A stretch of DNA of 64,000 nt, taken from Gaeumannomyces sp. JS-464. Its lineage: Eukaryota; Ascomycota; Sordariomycetes; Magnaporthales; Magnaporthaceae. Position 1 is the stretch's first letter; each line of letters opens with the position of its first letter. Location of the stretch: positions 9,734,001 through 9,798,000 of the forward strand of contig NGZR01000001.1 of assembly GCA_002197995.1 (NCBI GenBank), given 5' to 3'. The translations under genes and the position numbers were made by a program. The notes under the pieces were generated by a model. It ran no database searches and was not told where the DNA came from. It worked only from the letters and a program-made list of their open reading frames with translations. Of this stretch, positions 1-10,399 are shown piece by piece.

Positions 1-739
1 TTTCGATATTAATCCTAATTTTACAACCCCGGCGGTTACGGCGAAAGGCTTTACCATATAACAAGCTATAAAAGCTTTACGGTGGTTAGGGTTTTTTTTC
101 GACCAAAGGCTTAATTTTAAAGCTTACGTGGATAATAAGGCTGTAAAAGCCTAAAACGTTGCCAACCACTTCCAAAGGCTTACGAATTCGATAGGGGGAT
201 ACCGGCACATTCGGTTTACAAAGCCGTTACAACGGTTATAATCCCTACGGCTTTATACGAGGCCGAGGTATAATATAAAGGTAAAACTAAACCATACCCG
301 TATAAGCCGGCATAATAGCAAATCATTCGCTAAGGCTATTTAATCGAACGGGTCGATAAAGCTTTAACCGCGTTTTTTAAAACAGTGGTCCCAGCTTGGA
401 AAACTACACCGATAAACGCATTGCATTACGAATCCGGCATTTTAAGCGCCTAAGCGCTTTTAAAATAAGCCCGCCTTCGTTTTGCGGCCCGTATAAATAC
501 GGTTTTGGAAAATTACCTTTTAACCGCAGCGGTTAAGCCGGCTTTTAACGCTCGAGGGCTTAAAGCAGGCTTACCCGGCAAGTTTGCGACCTTTTTGCAA
601 AAAACGGCCGAACTCTTTCCGGCTTGCACCCGCCCGGCCTACTTCCTTTATAAATATACGGGGCTTACGGTAACCACATAAAAAAAGCAAGCAGCCGCTA
701 AAGCATTTATGGCGTAGCTTCGTACCTTTCCACTTACCG

Positions 740-1110
740 ACGTTATAATATATAACGACGGGTTTAAAGCAAAGGACGGGGCAGTTGGATACGGCTGGGT
801 AATATACCAAGCCGGCTAACGCAAACTTTCCGGGCACGGCCGGTTAGCGCATCCGGCGGAAGTATTTAACGGCGAAGCGGAAAAGGCCCGAATGGGCCTT
901 CGTAAAGCCGTTTGGAGCTTCCGCAATTGCACTTTCCACTTATGCCTCGATAACACTTCGGCGGCTAACGGCTTTTTAAGTACGGCTTTTGATAGTTCGT
1001 AAAAGGCTTTTAAAAAGGTTTATTGCTTTATGAACAAGTACCAAATACACGTTCGTTAATCCCCGGGGCATACGGGAATCCCCGGGAACAAGGAGGCCGA
1101 TACCGAAGCA
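740..1110 (+). pseudogene. LINE RNase H domain (broken)
   Basis: In translation this stretch shows the four landmarks of a LINE-encoded RNase H: a DG(S/F)K-type start followed by GAVGYGWVIYQ (about 743-800), a glutamate in an AEVFNGEAE segment (about 858-885), LDNTSAANG (about 944-970), and SPGHTGIPGNKEAD near 1058-1100. RNase H removes the RNA strand of the RNA:DNA hybrid during target-primed reverse transcription. In-frame stops lie between the motifs, so the domain cannot be made intact. The region continues directly into the zinc-knuckle segment that follows. Confidence 0.8.
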
Positions 1111-1283
1111 AAGTTAAGTACGGCCTTCCCGATCTTTTAACACGCTAAACTAACGGTGGGGGAGTAAAAGCTTTAGCCCGGAAAACAACCCGGGACGCCC
1201 GGAACGCATGGTTTAAAAACAACTTTCCGGATCGGTATAAGGCTATAGGCCTCCCGCCGGTACCACAACACACGCCCGAAGCG

Positions 1284-1586
1284 TTGCAATTGTACCGGAA
1301 GGTATTGCAACGGCTAATAGCCGCACGTACCGGCCACGGGGATTTCGACTGGTACTACCGAAAGTTCCAGCACGAAGACGATAACCCGTGCCGCTGCGGA
1401 AAAAACAAATCCCTTTTCCACTTTGTATTTTGCAAGTTAGCTAAAACGGCAAAAAACAAATGGCTTATAACGGACCCTCCCCCGGCTTTCGATAAGCCCG
1501 GATATTGGAAACGGCTTTTCCAAAAGCCCTCCTTTTTTGCTTCGTTCGTTAAAGCTACTAACTATTACACTATCGCTAAACGATAA
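1284..1586 (+). pseudogene. C-terminal zinc-knuckle segment of the LINE ORF2
   Basis: An open frame of 100 residues survives here. It contains ARTGHGDFDWYYRKF followed by a C-x-C-x(n)-H-x(4)-C pattern (CRCG ... HFVFC, about 1390-1432), then a basic tail ending with a TAA at the close of ORF2. Fungal LINEs of the Tad group carry this TGHG-F-x-Y-x-x-F plus Cys/His signature immediately after RNase H, and its position here agrees. The start codon is only the first ATG in an open stretch; in the element this is the end of a long polyprotein, not a separate gene. Equivalent segments lie on the minus strand near 37390-37560 and 46700-46880. Confidence 0.8.
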
Positions 1587-2009
1587 TAACAAAGCCTAAA
1601 AAGCCTATATTTAACCTTTTCCTTTATATTATTAGGATTAATAGTAGGCTCGTTAATCCCCCGCACTTTAGGCCGGGCTTAAAGGAGGTTCCGAAAACCC
1701 CTCCCCCGCTTAAACCCGGCTTTACCCCTTTTCCGGCATACCCGCCGGCTAACAGCATTACTACCACCCGCAGCGCTTTACAACGCCCCGGCGTATTTTT
1801 ACGCCCTATTGTCGATTGCCCGCTCGCTAACAAAGAGCGCCGGAATGCGGCCCGACCCCCGTGTGCCTTCGGGTTTAATTTGTTAGCCGCTTTAATAGCA
1901 GCATATAGCTTAGTGTTAAGCTTAGGTAGCGTTAGCACGTTATATGCCCCTTGGGAGGCAGGGACTGGTAAATCCCGATTTACTAACGTTAAATATACTT
2001 TTTTTTTCT

Positions 2010-2166
2010 TTCTCTCCTTTCGGGTTTAATTTGCTAGCCGTTGTATAGCAGCATTATAGCTTGGTGTATATAGCTTAGGTAGCGCTAGCACGTTATATGC
2101 CTTTTGGGAAGCAGGGACTGGTAAATCCCGATTTACCGACGCTAAATATACTTACTTACTTAGCAA
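2010..2166 (+). mobile_element. Second LINE 3' end, strongly 5'-truncated
   Basis: Directly after the L1 tail the last 150 bp of the same LINE family appear again: the segment from TTCGGGTTTAATTTG to the TAAATATACTTACTTACTTAG tail repeats what is seen at 1867-1985. The tail here is a CTTA microsatellite, as in copy L2 (36775-36795), while L1 has a T/C-rich tail. This is best read as an independent, severely 5'-truncated insertion at the tail of L1. Confidence 0.7.
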
Positions 2167-2626
2167 AGCTCGCATAACGAGCTATTTGTTTATACTTAAA
2201 ACATAAACAGCTTTTAAAATAATAATATACCCGAAAGCTTTTTTACTTTAAAAACCGGTACCGGTATAAGTGTTACGAATAGTTATTATAAAGCATTATT
2301 ATTTTAGCAAATAACGGCAGTATTTGTCGAAATCGTTTACATTTTTTAAATGCTTAAATCGGTTAGCCAAATTAAGGTCGCAACGGGTAAATAGGCGCGC
2401 TTTATTAAGCTTAATGCTTAAATTTTAATTTTTAAATTACCGTTTGTAAAAAAAGCGGTTAAAAAGCGGCCGTTTATTACAACCGGGTTTTTTTCCTTTT
2501 AAAATAAAGCGTTTAAAAAAAAAACTATTAACAATGCACCACGTTGTTAAAGTTTAGTACTAGTAATAAAAGCAATAGTTTCGATTGTTTAAAAGTTGTT
2601 TAAAATTGCTTAAATTAATTAATACC
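2167..2626. other. Unassigned AT-rich sequence
   Basis: No open frame of note and no match to other copies in the window was recognised. Composition and TpA richness are those of RIP-mutated repeat DNA. Confidence 0.5.
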
Positions 2627-3161
2627 TGTTAAAAGGAATTAATGTATTTAGTTAAAGCTAAATGCATAAACTTTACTTACTTTACACTATTTACTTTGTA
2701 TTACTTACTTTGTACTTTTGTAAATTTATGCATAAAGTCGGCTTATAACGTGTTATAACGCTTAAATTAGCTGTTATAAAACTACTTAATTCACTTACTT
2801 TGCACGCGTTAAAACAAAAGTGAAAATTAAACAAGTTAAATTTAAAAGCTTAACGTAAAAATGGCTTTAATAACCGTGGGTCGATTTTTTATTTTTTTAT
2901 ATAAAATAATTTTTCGGAAAATCGCGTGCAGCACTAGAACCTTTTTAAACGGGGGGCCCGCGGGATCGATGTTAAAAGGTATATAAAAAAGCGACTATTA
3001 GCGCCTTTTTTTTTGCAATATAAGCTTATACTACATACTAAGCTTAAAACTTTGCCAGCATTACTTGTAATGCTTAACAAAGCCTGTATTAACTAAACGT
3101 AACCTTGTTAGTTATTGTAATTAACGCATGCACGCTTTAATTAAAACCTTATATTTTTATA
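2627..3161 (+). mobile_element. Solo LTR S1
   Basis: A 535-bp unit starting TGTTAAAAGG and ending TTTTTATA (an original ...CA with C to T). It is homologous over its length to 7436-8149. It contains a TATA-like box (TATATAAAAAAG, about 2980-2991) preceded by a GC block, as in an LTR promoter. The flanks are atacc (2622-2626) and atatt (3162-3166), which are identical if two C-to-T changes are allowed. It therefore appears to be a solo LTR with its own 5-bp duplication. Compared with S2 it lacks about 180 bp after position 2750 and is far more heavily mutated. Confidence 0.65.
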
Positions 3162-3244
3162 ATATTGTCCATTTTTAATTAAAAACACTTTATAAAAAAA
3201 CCTTTCCTTTTTATAAACATAACCTTTCCGCTTTAATACTTTTA

Positions 3245-3440
3245 ATTTGTTACTTTGCTTACAAATTAACAAATTAACTTTTAAAGTTATTTGCGATTTA
3301 TTACTTTGCTTACAAATTAACACATTACGTTTAAAGTTGCTTATAATTTATTACTTTTTTTACAAATTAACAAATTACTTTCGAAATTGCTTGTAATTTA
3401 TCGCTTTGTTTACAAATTAACCAATTACTTTAAACTAGCT
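3245..3440. repeat. Minisatellite, about 50-bp unit x 4
   Basis: Four tandem copies of a unit built around TTACTTTGCTTACAAATTAAC begin at about 3250, 3301, 3351 and 3401. The copies differ mainly by transitions. It lies 90 bp beyond the end of S1. The general form (Thy-rich, ACAAATT core, about 50 bp) recalls the 48-bp minisatellite in the Gypsy C LTRs, but the units are not clearly the same. Confidence 0.75.
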
Positions 3441-3904
3441 TATTTAAGCTTTACTAACGTTACGTAGCTGTTAATACAGGGTTTATTTAAAAAAAAAAAA
3501 GGAATTATTATAACTAACAAAAAGCTTAAACTAGCCACGTAACCTGGCTTTTAAACACTTATAAATATTTTGCATTTAAAGCTTTTAACTTACAACCTGC
3601 AATTTTTCTTAATACAACCTATTTAACTACCACTTTTAAGGACTTACTTTCAGCTTTTACAAAAATCCTCCACTTTCCTTTTAAAATTTTTTCCTATTAA
3701 ACCCGTTATTAAAGTGCCGTTAAAAAAACACGGCCATTTTTAGTACTAGTTTTACCAAAATAAGCCGAAATCGTTATGTGGGCGTTAACAAGCCATTTGG
3801 CTTTGTTTTACCCGCGTTCGCCGGCGTTTTTTTAATAACGATAACGATAACGCAACTAGGTTAAAAGTGTAAAAAAAGTAAGCTGGTAAAAGTGCTACGA
3901 ATTT
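3441..3904. other. Unassigned AT-rich sequence
   Basis: No gene recognised. A short run of ATAACG repeats is at about 3835-3850. Confidence 0.45.
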
Positions 3905-4290
3905 TTAGTAATAACTTTTAGTTTTATTAACGCATTAGCCACGTTCCGAAAAGTGGTTAACCATATATTGCGAAAATACTTTAACGTTTTCGTTCTCGCG
4001 TATTTGGATAATATTTTAATTTTTTCGAAAACAATGGAAAAGCATAAGTAATACGTATATAAATATTTTAAAAGCTATTTAACGCAAAGCTTTTTGTTAA
4101 GCCGGAAAAGTGCGAATAGTACATATAAAAAGTTACTTTCCTGGGGTTTGTAATTATACTAGGACAAGTTTGTATAAACCCTAAAAAATCGAGGAAATTA
4201 AAAAATGGCTTATATTTAAAATGTTACGAAAGTATAAAGCTTTTTAGGTTTTTTATAAGCGATTTCGAACGTATAAGAAAACTGCTAGCT
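3905..4290 (+). pseudogene. Gypsy reverse-transcriptase fragment
   Basis: This segment reads like the reverse complement of the RT region of Gypsy C (about 26330-26600) and of D (about 56050-56330). It includes the segment around the catalytic YxDD motif, here mutated (TATTTGGATAATATTTTAATTTT near 4000-4022, giving a D-to-N-like change), then the thumb region rich in lysine, and the FLGF-like region near 4245. It is an isolated scrap with no LTR of its own family nearby, so it is probably what is left of a Gypsy element broken by later insertions or deletions. Confidence 0.65.
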
Positions 4291-4299
4291 AATAAGCAG

Positions 4300-5700
4300 T
4301 TTAATACTTTAAACGAAAAGCCGGCCCGGCCGCCGTCCCCCGCTAAATACGGCCGCCGTTTCCCTTTTCCACTTCCCTTTCCACTATACCTTTTTAGCAC
4401 TAGCATTACGGCACTAGCCGCCGCTTTTCCACTACTTTTACGACTCCTTTTCGGTTAACCGCATTTTAACGATACGCACGGCGCAAAATTGGCTTGCATT
4501 AGCACGCACTTTGCTTGCTAAACACGCACGCGCAAAATTTGCTTTAACGGCACGCGCTTTTATTTGTTACCACGCGGGTGCTATACAAATGTATACTTGT
4601 GCGGCTTTAAAATAGCTCGCGCGAATCGGCCTTTTAAGGATAAAGTACAAACGTTTAATTCGTCGTTTTTAGCGACATTTTTCCGCATTTAAATTAGCAG
4701 GAAATTAATATACCACCAAATAAATAAATTGCACGCTTAAATGCATGCCCGCACAAGTTACGCGGAGTTTAACCCCTAGTTATGCAATTAACTAAAAGCA
4801 GTAAATGCAATTAATTATTTAAAAATGAAGCTATTTAAGCTAAAACGGGATTAATTAAATCGTTTAAATAAGCTTTTTCGTTTTAAGTATTAAAATTAGC
4901 GGCATTTAATGTAAAAGTTACGCTTTTTTTAATATTTGTGCCTTTTAAAAAGGATATTTCGTACTTTTCCGCTGTATATTTGCTTGGGAAAAAAACTTTT
5001 ATGGCGAGATTTAGGCCGTACTTTTCCTTTTAGTAAAACCAAATAACCTTTTAAACCGTGCTTTCGTTTTTTGCGGTAAATCGCCACGGCGTGTAAAAAG
5101 AAAGTTTTTTAATAAGCTGCTAATTTGGAAAAAAGCAAACGTCGTCGTTATTTTTGTTAAAGTATATGCGGGCGAAAAGTAAGCTTTTTTTTGCAAAACA
5201 TAAAACCGATTATCGCGCTTTTAGCGTTATTGTTAATATTTTTTAATAAGCTCGGCTTCGTTTTTAAAAGCGGTTTGCAAAAGGTTAAGGAAATTAGCAA
5301 TTTTTTGCCGTTTAACTTGTTATAATCGCAAACGCGCGCGTAGTTGTTTAAAACGGTTACCTTTTTTTCGCTTGTAATTTAGCGATTAACGCTTAAATAT
5401 CCGCAATTCCGTTTTAAATTTTTGCTTTGCAAGCGTTAGCGTTCCTTTCGTTTAATAGCAAAGCGGTTATTTTCATTATTACTTGCTTAAAAACGCGCGT
5501 TGTTTACCGAAATCGAGCTTATTTTAGTAATTAAACTGTTAAAAAAGCTCTTTTATTTGCGTTTAACCTTAACCTTTTCGCGCCGGCGGAGCTTTTTAAT
5601 CGCGCGAGCGTTTGCGAAAATTGCCGTTTATAATGTTTTTTTTTATTTTTAAAAAAACGTTAATTATTATTGTAAAAGTCCTACGACGTAATGCACGCGT
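4300..5700. other. Unassigned RIP-mutated sequence with a GC pocket
   Basis: The stretch 4318-4460 is GC- and pyrimidine-rich (runs of TTTTCCACTTCCC type) and stands out from its surroundings. The rest is AT-rich with no recognisable frame. Part may be the tail end of the Tan1-like element to its right, but no terminal repeat was found to prove it. Confidence 0.4.
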
Positions 5701-5795
5701 GTAAAAACATTGGTAAATTAACAAACTACGAAAAGCTAAAAAGTAAAAAGGGCTGCTTCGCAAATCCAAAAGCGGATTTAGCTATATATTAGCAG

Positions 5796-5843
5796 CGTGG
5801 CTAGTACGTTAGTATGGGGCGCCCTAGTAAGCCACTAGCCACG
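5796..5843. repeat. Inverted repeat (10-bp perfect arms)
   Basis: CGTGGCTAGT at 5796-5805 is the exact reverse complement of ACTAGCCACG at 5834-5843, with a 28-base loop holding a GGGGCGCCC palindrome. A second small stem (CCACG...CGTGG) overlaps at about 5839-5858. It lies at the C-terminal side of the transposase relic and could be part of its subterminal region; this is not proven. Confidence 0.6.
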
Positions 5844-5849
5844 GGCTAA

Positions 5850-7430
5850 AGCTCGTGGTTGCACTAATGGGAACCGGCCTTTTAACAATTGTTAACGAAA
5901 CCGCTTTACTTAAAAAAGCGGAAAAATGCAGCCTTTTTTTAAGTTAATTTTTATATGGAATAATATTTAATAAATTAAGCGATACAGTTTTAGCTTGTTT
6001 TTTTAATTTAGCGCTATTAAATTTAGCGAAAGCATTTTTAAACAAGGTAAAAGCTTGCCGTTATTATCGAAAAAGAAAGTTAAAAATTAACTTTAGCGTT
6101 TAATCCATCGGATTTGCTTTATTGCATTTAGGATATACCTAACCTTTTAAAAAATAATTAACGCGAATTTAGCAAAAGTAAACAAATTTTTAAAATTATC
6201 CAAAACAATTTCGGGATTAAATAGCGAAAGCTCGCATTTTGTTTAAACCGATTTAATCGTGTTAATTTTAAAAGCTCGCCGGCGCATATTTTTAAAACCA
6301 TTTAAAAATTTAAACGGTCGTAATTAATAGCGCTAAATTCGATTTGCATTGCGAAATCGAGCTAATGCGTTGTTTTATAAAAAGAAAACGCTAAGGTCGA
6401 AAAGTTGTAATTTATGCGTTATATGCGGAAAATGCGGGAAAAGGATAATTTTTACTTACCGGCATTTTTCCTAAAAGCTAAAAGTAAAATAAAATCCGTA
6501 ATTATCAATTAGCAATAGCTTATATTTGTTAAAATTTAATGGCTTTATATTTTTAAAAAAAAAAGTAATTTAGGTATTTTAGCGTAATAAAATCATTAAT
6601 CCAACCGTTTCCGCTTATAATAAACTTTGTACCCGATTTAAAAAAGTTATAAATATGCTTTTTAGTAATATATAATACTAAAAAGGATTATAAATAAAAG
6701 GATTATTAAGTTTAAAACCGCGCAAATTACGATTATCGTTATAAACGCCCGATAATTTAAATCGTTTTAAAACCACGTTTTAATTTCCGTATAACATTAA
6801 ACGAAACTTCTTTTAAACACGCCGATTTTAAATCCGATTTTATTAAAATTCCAAAAGTTTTCCAGCTTAATTTTATGCTTTTCGACGTACCGCGCGTAAA
6901 CGTCGAACCACTTTTTAAATACTAGCTTATTTTAAATAACGTGTTTTTTTACATTTCGTAACCGGCTTTTTGCGCGTTTTAAAAAATGCTTATAATTGTA
7001 AAACCACTTTTACGACCATTTTTTACTAGCTTCGTTTTAAAGCGGTTTAAATCGGCCGTAAAAAAATTAATTAACGGCGTAAGTTATTGCGAAACGGTAA
7101 TCGCGTTTTTTAAAAAAAAAGTAAGTTAAATTAGTATTAAAATACAGTTATATTTAAATTAAATGCCTTTTTTAACCTGTAAATTATTTCCAATTCGCTT
7201 AAACGAGCAACGCGAGGTTTTTAATATCGGTCGATTAGCTTATTATGCCCGCCGTTAACCCGGCGCGAGCTTGCACCGCCAAAGCGGTTTTAAAAGCGGC
7301 GGGGGTGCGATTCGTAATACTTTACCACTTACGCCGCGTTTTTAAACCGGCCGTAATTAACGTTTTTCATAGCGGTTAAAACCCGGGCCTTGTCGACTTG
7401 CGCTTTTTTAAGCTTTTTTGGTTTTAAATT
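5850..7430 (-). pseudogene. Tan1/pogo-like (CENP-B/DDE) transposase, RIP-ruined
   Basis: Read on the minus strand, conceptual translation across many stops shows the order of a pogo-superfamily transposase. There is an N-terminal helix-turn-helix-like segment (about 7400-7250, ...YGRFKNAA...YYESHPRRF...). Next comes a segment KWFDVYARYVEKHKIKLENF followed by WNFNKIGFKIGV (about 6960-6840), which corresponds to the family's YNxDETGF DDE motif with D/E changed to N/K. Further on is an ITHKLQLFDLSVF-like segment (about 6450-6380, family: THLLQPLDVxVF), then LFNPEIVLDNF (about 6200). These enzymes cut and paste DNA at TA sites. Terminal repeats were not identified, so the element limits are unknown. 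Confidence 0.6.
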
Positions 7431-7435
7431 TTAGC

Positions 7436-8149
7436 TGTTAAAAGGAACTAATGTATTTAGCTAAAGTTAAGTGCATAAACCCTACTTACCCCGCACTACT
7501 TACCCCGTATTACTTACTTTGTACTTTTGTAAATTTGTGCACAAGGTCGGCTTATGTTATAAGGTGGCCCGAAAAAGGTCGCTTAGGGGCTTAAAAAAAG
7601 TGATAAATAAAGCTAACGAAGGAAGATATTTACCTGCCAAAAGCCCGAAGCTACGGAAAGGACTATATACAAGCCACAAAGCAAAGCTTTGGCACTAAAA
7701 TTAAGCTATTAAGCCCAATCCATAACAGCTTACAACGTGCTACAGCGCTTAAATTAACCGTTGTAAGGCTACCTAATTTACCTACTTTGCACGCGCCGAA
7801 ATAAGGGTGAAAATTGCACAAGTTAAATTTAAAAGCCCAACGTAAAAATGGCTTTAATAGCCGTGGGTCGATTTTTTAATTTCCTTATATAAAATAATTT
7901 TTCGGAAAATCGCGTGCAGCACCAAAACCCTTTTAGGCGGGGTGCCCGCGGGATTAATGTCGAAGGGTATATAAAAAAGGCGACTGTTAGCGCCCTTTCC
8001 CTGCAATACAAGCCTGTACCACCCACTAAGCTTAGGGCCTTGCCAGCACTACTTGTAGTGCTTAACAAAGCCCGTACTAATTAAACGTAACCCTATTAGT
8101 TACTGTAATTAGCGCACGCACGCTTTAATTAAAACTTTATATCTTTACA
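7436..8149 (+). mobile_element. Solo LTR S2
   Basis: A 714-bp unit starting TGTTAAAAGG and ending ATCTTTACA, homologous to S1. A TATA-like box (TATATAAAAAAGG, about 7968-7980) follows a GC-rich block. The flanks are ttagc (7431-7435) and ctagc (8150-8154), identical but for one C/T. It retains about 180 bp (near 7555-7735) missing from S1 and keeps many Cs that are T in S1 (for example CCCTACTTACCCCGCAC against CTTTACTTACTTTACAC). A 75-codon open frame (7471-7698) crosses it but shows nothing recognisable and is probably chance. Confidence 0.65.
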
Positions 8150-8155
8150 CTAGCT

Positions 8156-8186
8156 ATTTGGGCGGGATTTGGGCGGGATTTAGGCG
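8156..8186. repeat. Short tandem repeat, 11-bp unit
   Basis: ATTTGGGCGGG is present at 8156-8166 and 8167-8177, with a partial third unit to 8186. It marks the left edge of the GC-rich island. Confidence 0.85.
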
Positions 8187-8408
8187 TAGAAAATAAAAGG
8201 GCAAAGCAGTAAAAAGCCTCGTGTAAAAGGGCTAAACGAAAGCCTGTTAAAGGCGATCACAATCACTTTACGCGTAAAAAAAAGCAAGTTATATCTACGC
8301 GTTATTTAAATCCAGCTCGTGCGGTATAAAGTTAAGCGTGCGATTTATTTATTCGGCGGTACATTAATTCCCTGCTAATTTGGGTGGGGAAAGATGTCGC
8401 TAAAAAAC

Positions 8409-8476
8409 GACGAATTGCAGGAAAATTGACGAATTGCAGGAAAATTGACGAATTGCAGGAAAATTGACGAATTGCA
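8409..8476. repeat. Tandem repeat, 19-bp unit x 3.6
   Basis: The unit GACGAATTGCAGGAAAATT is repeated exactly, three complete copies and a partial one. Identity between units suggests recent expansion and no RIP. Confidence 0.92.
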
Positions 8477-8687
8477 CGTCCGCGCTTTATCCCCAAAGGG
8501 CCGATCAAGCGCGGGTGTTTTAAACCCGCGCGAGTAGGTGGCATCGCACGCGCAAAATCTTCGCGCGGCTTTGTTTGCTAGCGTGACCGTAACGGCTTGA
8601 CCTGCACCACGCTGGCAAACCGCGCAGCTTATCGTTCGATACGCGACAAAACGCACAAGAACACTGGGTTGGAATTTGGCCCTCCAG

Positions 8688-9075
8688 CCCCCGAACTTTC
8701 TTTTTTTGGCCGGGCCTGGGGGGGGGGGGGGGGGGGGGGCATTGCGGTCCCCCCGCCTAGCCTTACTCTTTTTCCGGCACTTTGCCGGCCAACTGCCTTT
8801 CTTCTACCACCCGCGGCGCTTATTGCGCCGCCCGCTGCGCCCATGGCGCCCCGGCGTTTATTCGCCCTACTGGCGATTGCCCGCTCACTAACAAGGAGCG
8901 CCGGAATGCGGCCCGATCTCCGTGCCTTCGGGCATAATTTGTTAGCCGCCTTGATAGCAACATGTAGCCTTATGTCAAGCTTAGGTAGCGCTAGCACGTC
9001 GTATGCCCCTCGGGAGGCAGGGACTGGTAGATCCCGACTTGCCGACGTTAAATATACACACACTCTCTCTCTTAA
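8688..9075 (+). mobile_element. LINE 3' fragment, hardly mutated
   Basis: About 390 bp corresponding to the 3' UTR of the LINE family seen at 1640-1985 and 36771-37200. It runs from the CCGAACTTT...GGCCGGGCC segment through GGAGCGCCGGAATGCGGCCCG and CTTAGGTAGCGCTAGCACGTCG to a tail of ACACACACTCTCTCTCTT. Unlike the other copies it keeps its Cs and Gs. A run of 22 Gs replaces a short G-poor stretch of the sister copies. Open frames crossing it on both strands are by-products of the high GC content. Confidence 0.82.
8718..8739. repeat. G22 homopolymer
   Basis: Twenty-two consecutive Gs inside the LINE 3' fragment; the sister copies have GGCTTAAAGGAGG-type sequence at this place. Confidence 0.9.
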
Positions 9076-9229
9076 GGGGCGCAGCGGTGGCAGTAATCGG
9101 GGAAAGACAAACTTCCCCGACGAAACCGCCACACATGGACAGGCACTACGCCGTCCGCGCAAAGCGTGCATATGGCTCCCCGAGCGATGGCCTATCACGT
9201 CCAGGCGATGCGGTATGTGACGGCCGGGC

Positions 9230-9445
9230 GTGGCCCTTGAAACTGGCCGTCTCCACCCGCGATCCTATGGGCTTAAGGTCTCGCACCACCCGGCCGATCG
9301 ACACGACGACGACATCATCTTCGTGCACGACTTTTGGGGGCAGTCGGCGGACGTGGTGCAGAACCACGACCTGGATTACTTTTGGCCTCTCATGAACCCG
9401 CACCCGCACCCTCCCCTCCGGTGCAACAACGCACGTAACGGCTGA
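9230..9445 (+). pseudogene. Alpha/beta-hydrolase (SERAC1-like) N-terminal remnant
   Basis: The frame encodes RSYGLKVSHHPADRHDDD followed by IIFVHDFWGQSADV and DLDYFWP (about 9259-9393). Fungal serine-esterase-like alpha/beta-hydrolases, often fused in front of NB-ARC/NACHT modules, begin with the same order: YGL-x-VLH-x-P, then D-I-x-FVHGLxG, then a variable stretch and FWP. Here the HG of the oxyanion-type VHG motif reads HD, and no GxSxG nucleophile follows: the frame ends at 9445 after a proline/histidine-rich stretch. It is therefore a truncated relic. The identification is by eye from about 45 residues; upstream frames in 9080-9230 may be further broken pieces. Confidence 0.45.
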
Positions 9446-10393
9446 TGCTAATTCGAGGGGGTGATATTGTGGGCGCGGCGCGCCCTTTCGGGCGTGCGCC
9501 TCACCAGTGGACAACGGCTCCATTGGTCCGATTGGAAGATTTAGTCTGCAGGACCGTCGCCGGGTGCTTCGCTTCCCCCTAGCGACTCTCGTAACAATTC
9601 ACTGGACAGCACCAAACCACGTACAGCTACTCCAGCGCATTTGAATAGGCACGCTAGTCATTGATGGTGACTCGGTGGATTTGCCCATTTGTGAGGAAAA
9701 TTCCTGCCCAACATACTAGAATTTGGTGTCTTTGCCATATGTCCTAACGCTAACCACTGAAATCTTGTCGATACGCAAATATGCTTTCATGTGCTCTTCG
9801 TGACAACCATCTGCTTGTATTTCCCAAAAACGCGTTGAACCATGACCATGCACGGTATGCTGACGGTGGCGACATGGGTGCCGGCTTCGTTCCTCTTGGA
9901 GTCGCCCTTCAAATCGACGTCGACCCAGCGCTGACCGATGCCGATGTCGAATGTTGCTAGCAATGGGAAAAGCCGTCAGTATTTGTCCGGACTCCGAAAG
10001 GTTGCACAGCGGGCATGAATACCCTCCCTCTTCTCCAGAGGATCCCCTCTGAGATCCGCTTTGCGCTTTCGCTTCGTATCGAGCTCCCAGACAAGCACTC
10101 TTGACTGCTCGCCAAAGTTCGCACGCCCGGGAAAGGCCAGGGACGAACCCGAATTGCTGCGGCCCATAGTATGTAACCTTGCGGCAACCTGTTTGCTGTT
10201 GAGGGGAGAAAAGGCGGTCGGGGATAAGCGAGAAGTTGCGGGGGGAAGTTCGAGCCCGTCCTCATATACATAACTAGAGCGGGAGCAAAATATGCCTAAC
10301 GGCTTGGTGGCGCACCCAATACTGAGCACTACTAAGACACCAACGGAACGCCGATATGACCTGGCCCCAATGAGACGAGCCAACGTGGGGAGT
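9446..10393. other. Island sequence without a recognised gene
   Basis: GC content is moderate to high and there is no RIP look. The longest frames (for example minus strand 9976-10437) show no family I recognise and overlap frames on the other strand. I cannot assign function. Confidence 0.5.
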
Positions 10394-10399
10394 CGGCGC

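Larger units (their letters stand above)
1..1989 (+). mobile_element. Tad-like LINE, 3' part (copy L1), RIP-mutated
   Basis: This is the 3' third of a non-LTR retrotransposon entering from the left edge. It matches, on the opposite strand, two further copies at 36771-43788 and about 46126-50718. In order it holds the end of the reverse transcriptase, an RNase H domain, a C-terminal zinc-knuckle segment and a 3' UTR of about 400 bp. It ends in a pyrimidine-rich T/C tail near 1982-2010. The frames carry many TAA/TAG stops and differences from the sister copies are mostly C/T and G/A, as expected after RIP. The 5' end is outside the window. Assignment to the LINE class is firm; assignment to the Tad1 clade is inferred from the RNase H plus CCHC order typical of fungal LINEs. 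Confidence 0.88.

Noticed and set aside
2627..8149. A full LTR retrotransposon bounded by S1 and S2
   Set aside because: Each LTR has its own flanking duplication once C/T changes are allowed, and the interior is not a retrotransposon in order.
8597..9220. A 207-codon (and antisense 189-codon) protein gene
   Set aside because: It lies over the LINE 3' UTR fragment and G22; open frames on both strands reflect GC-rich sequence.
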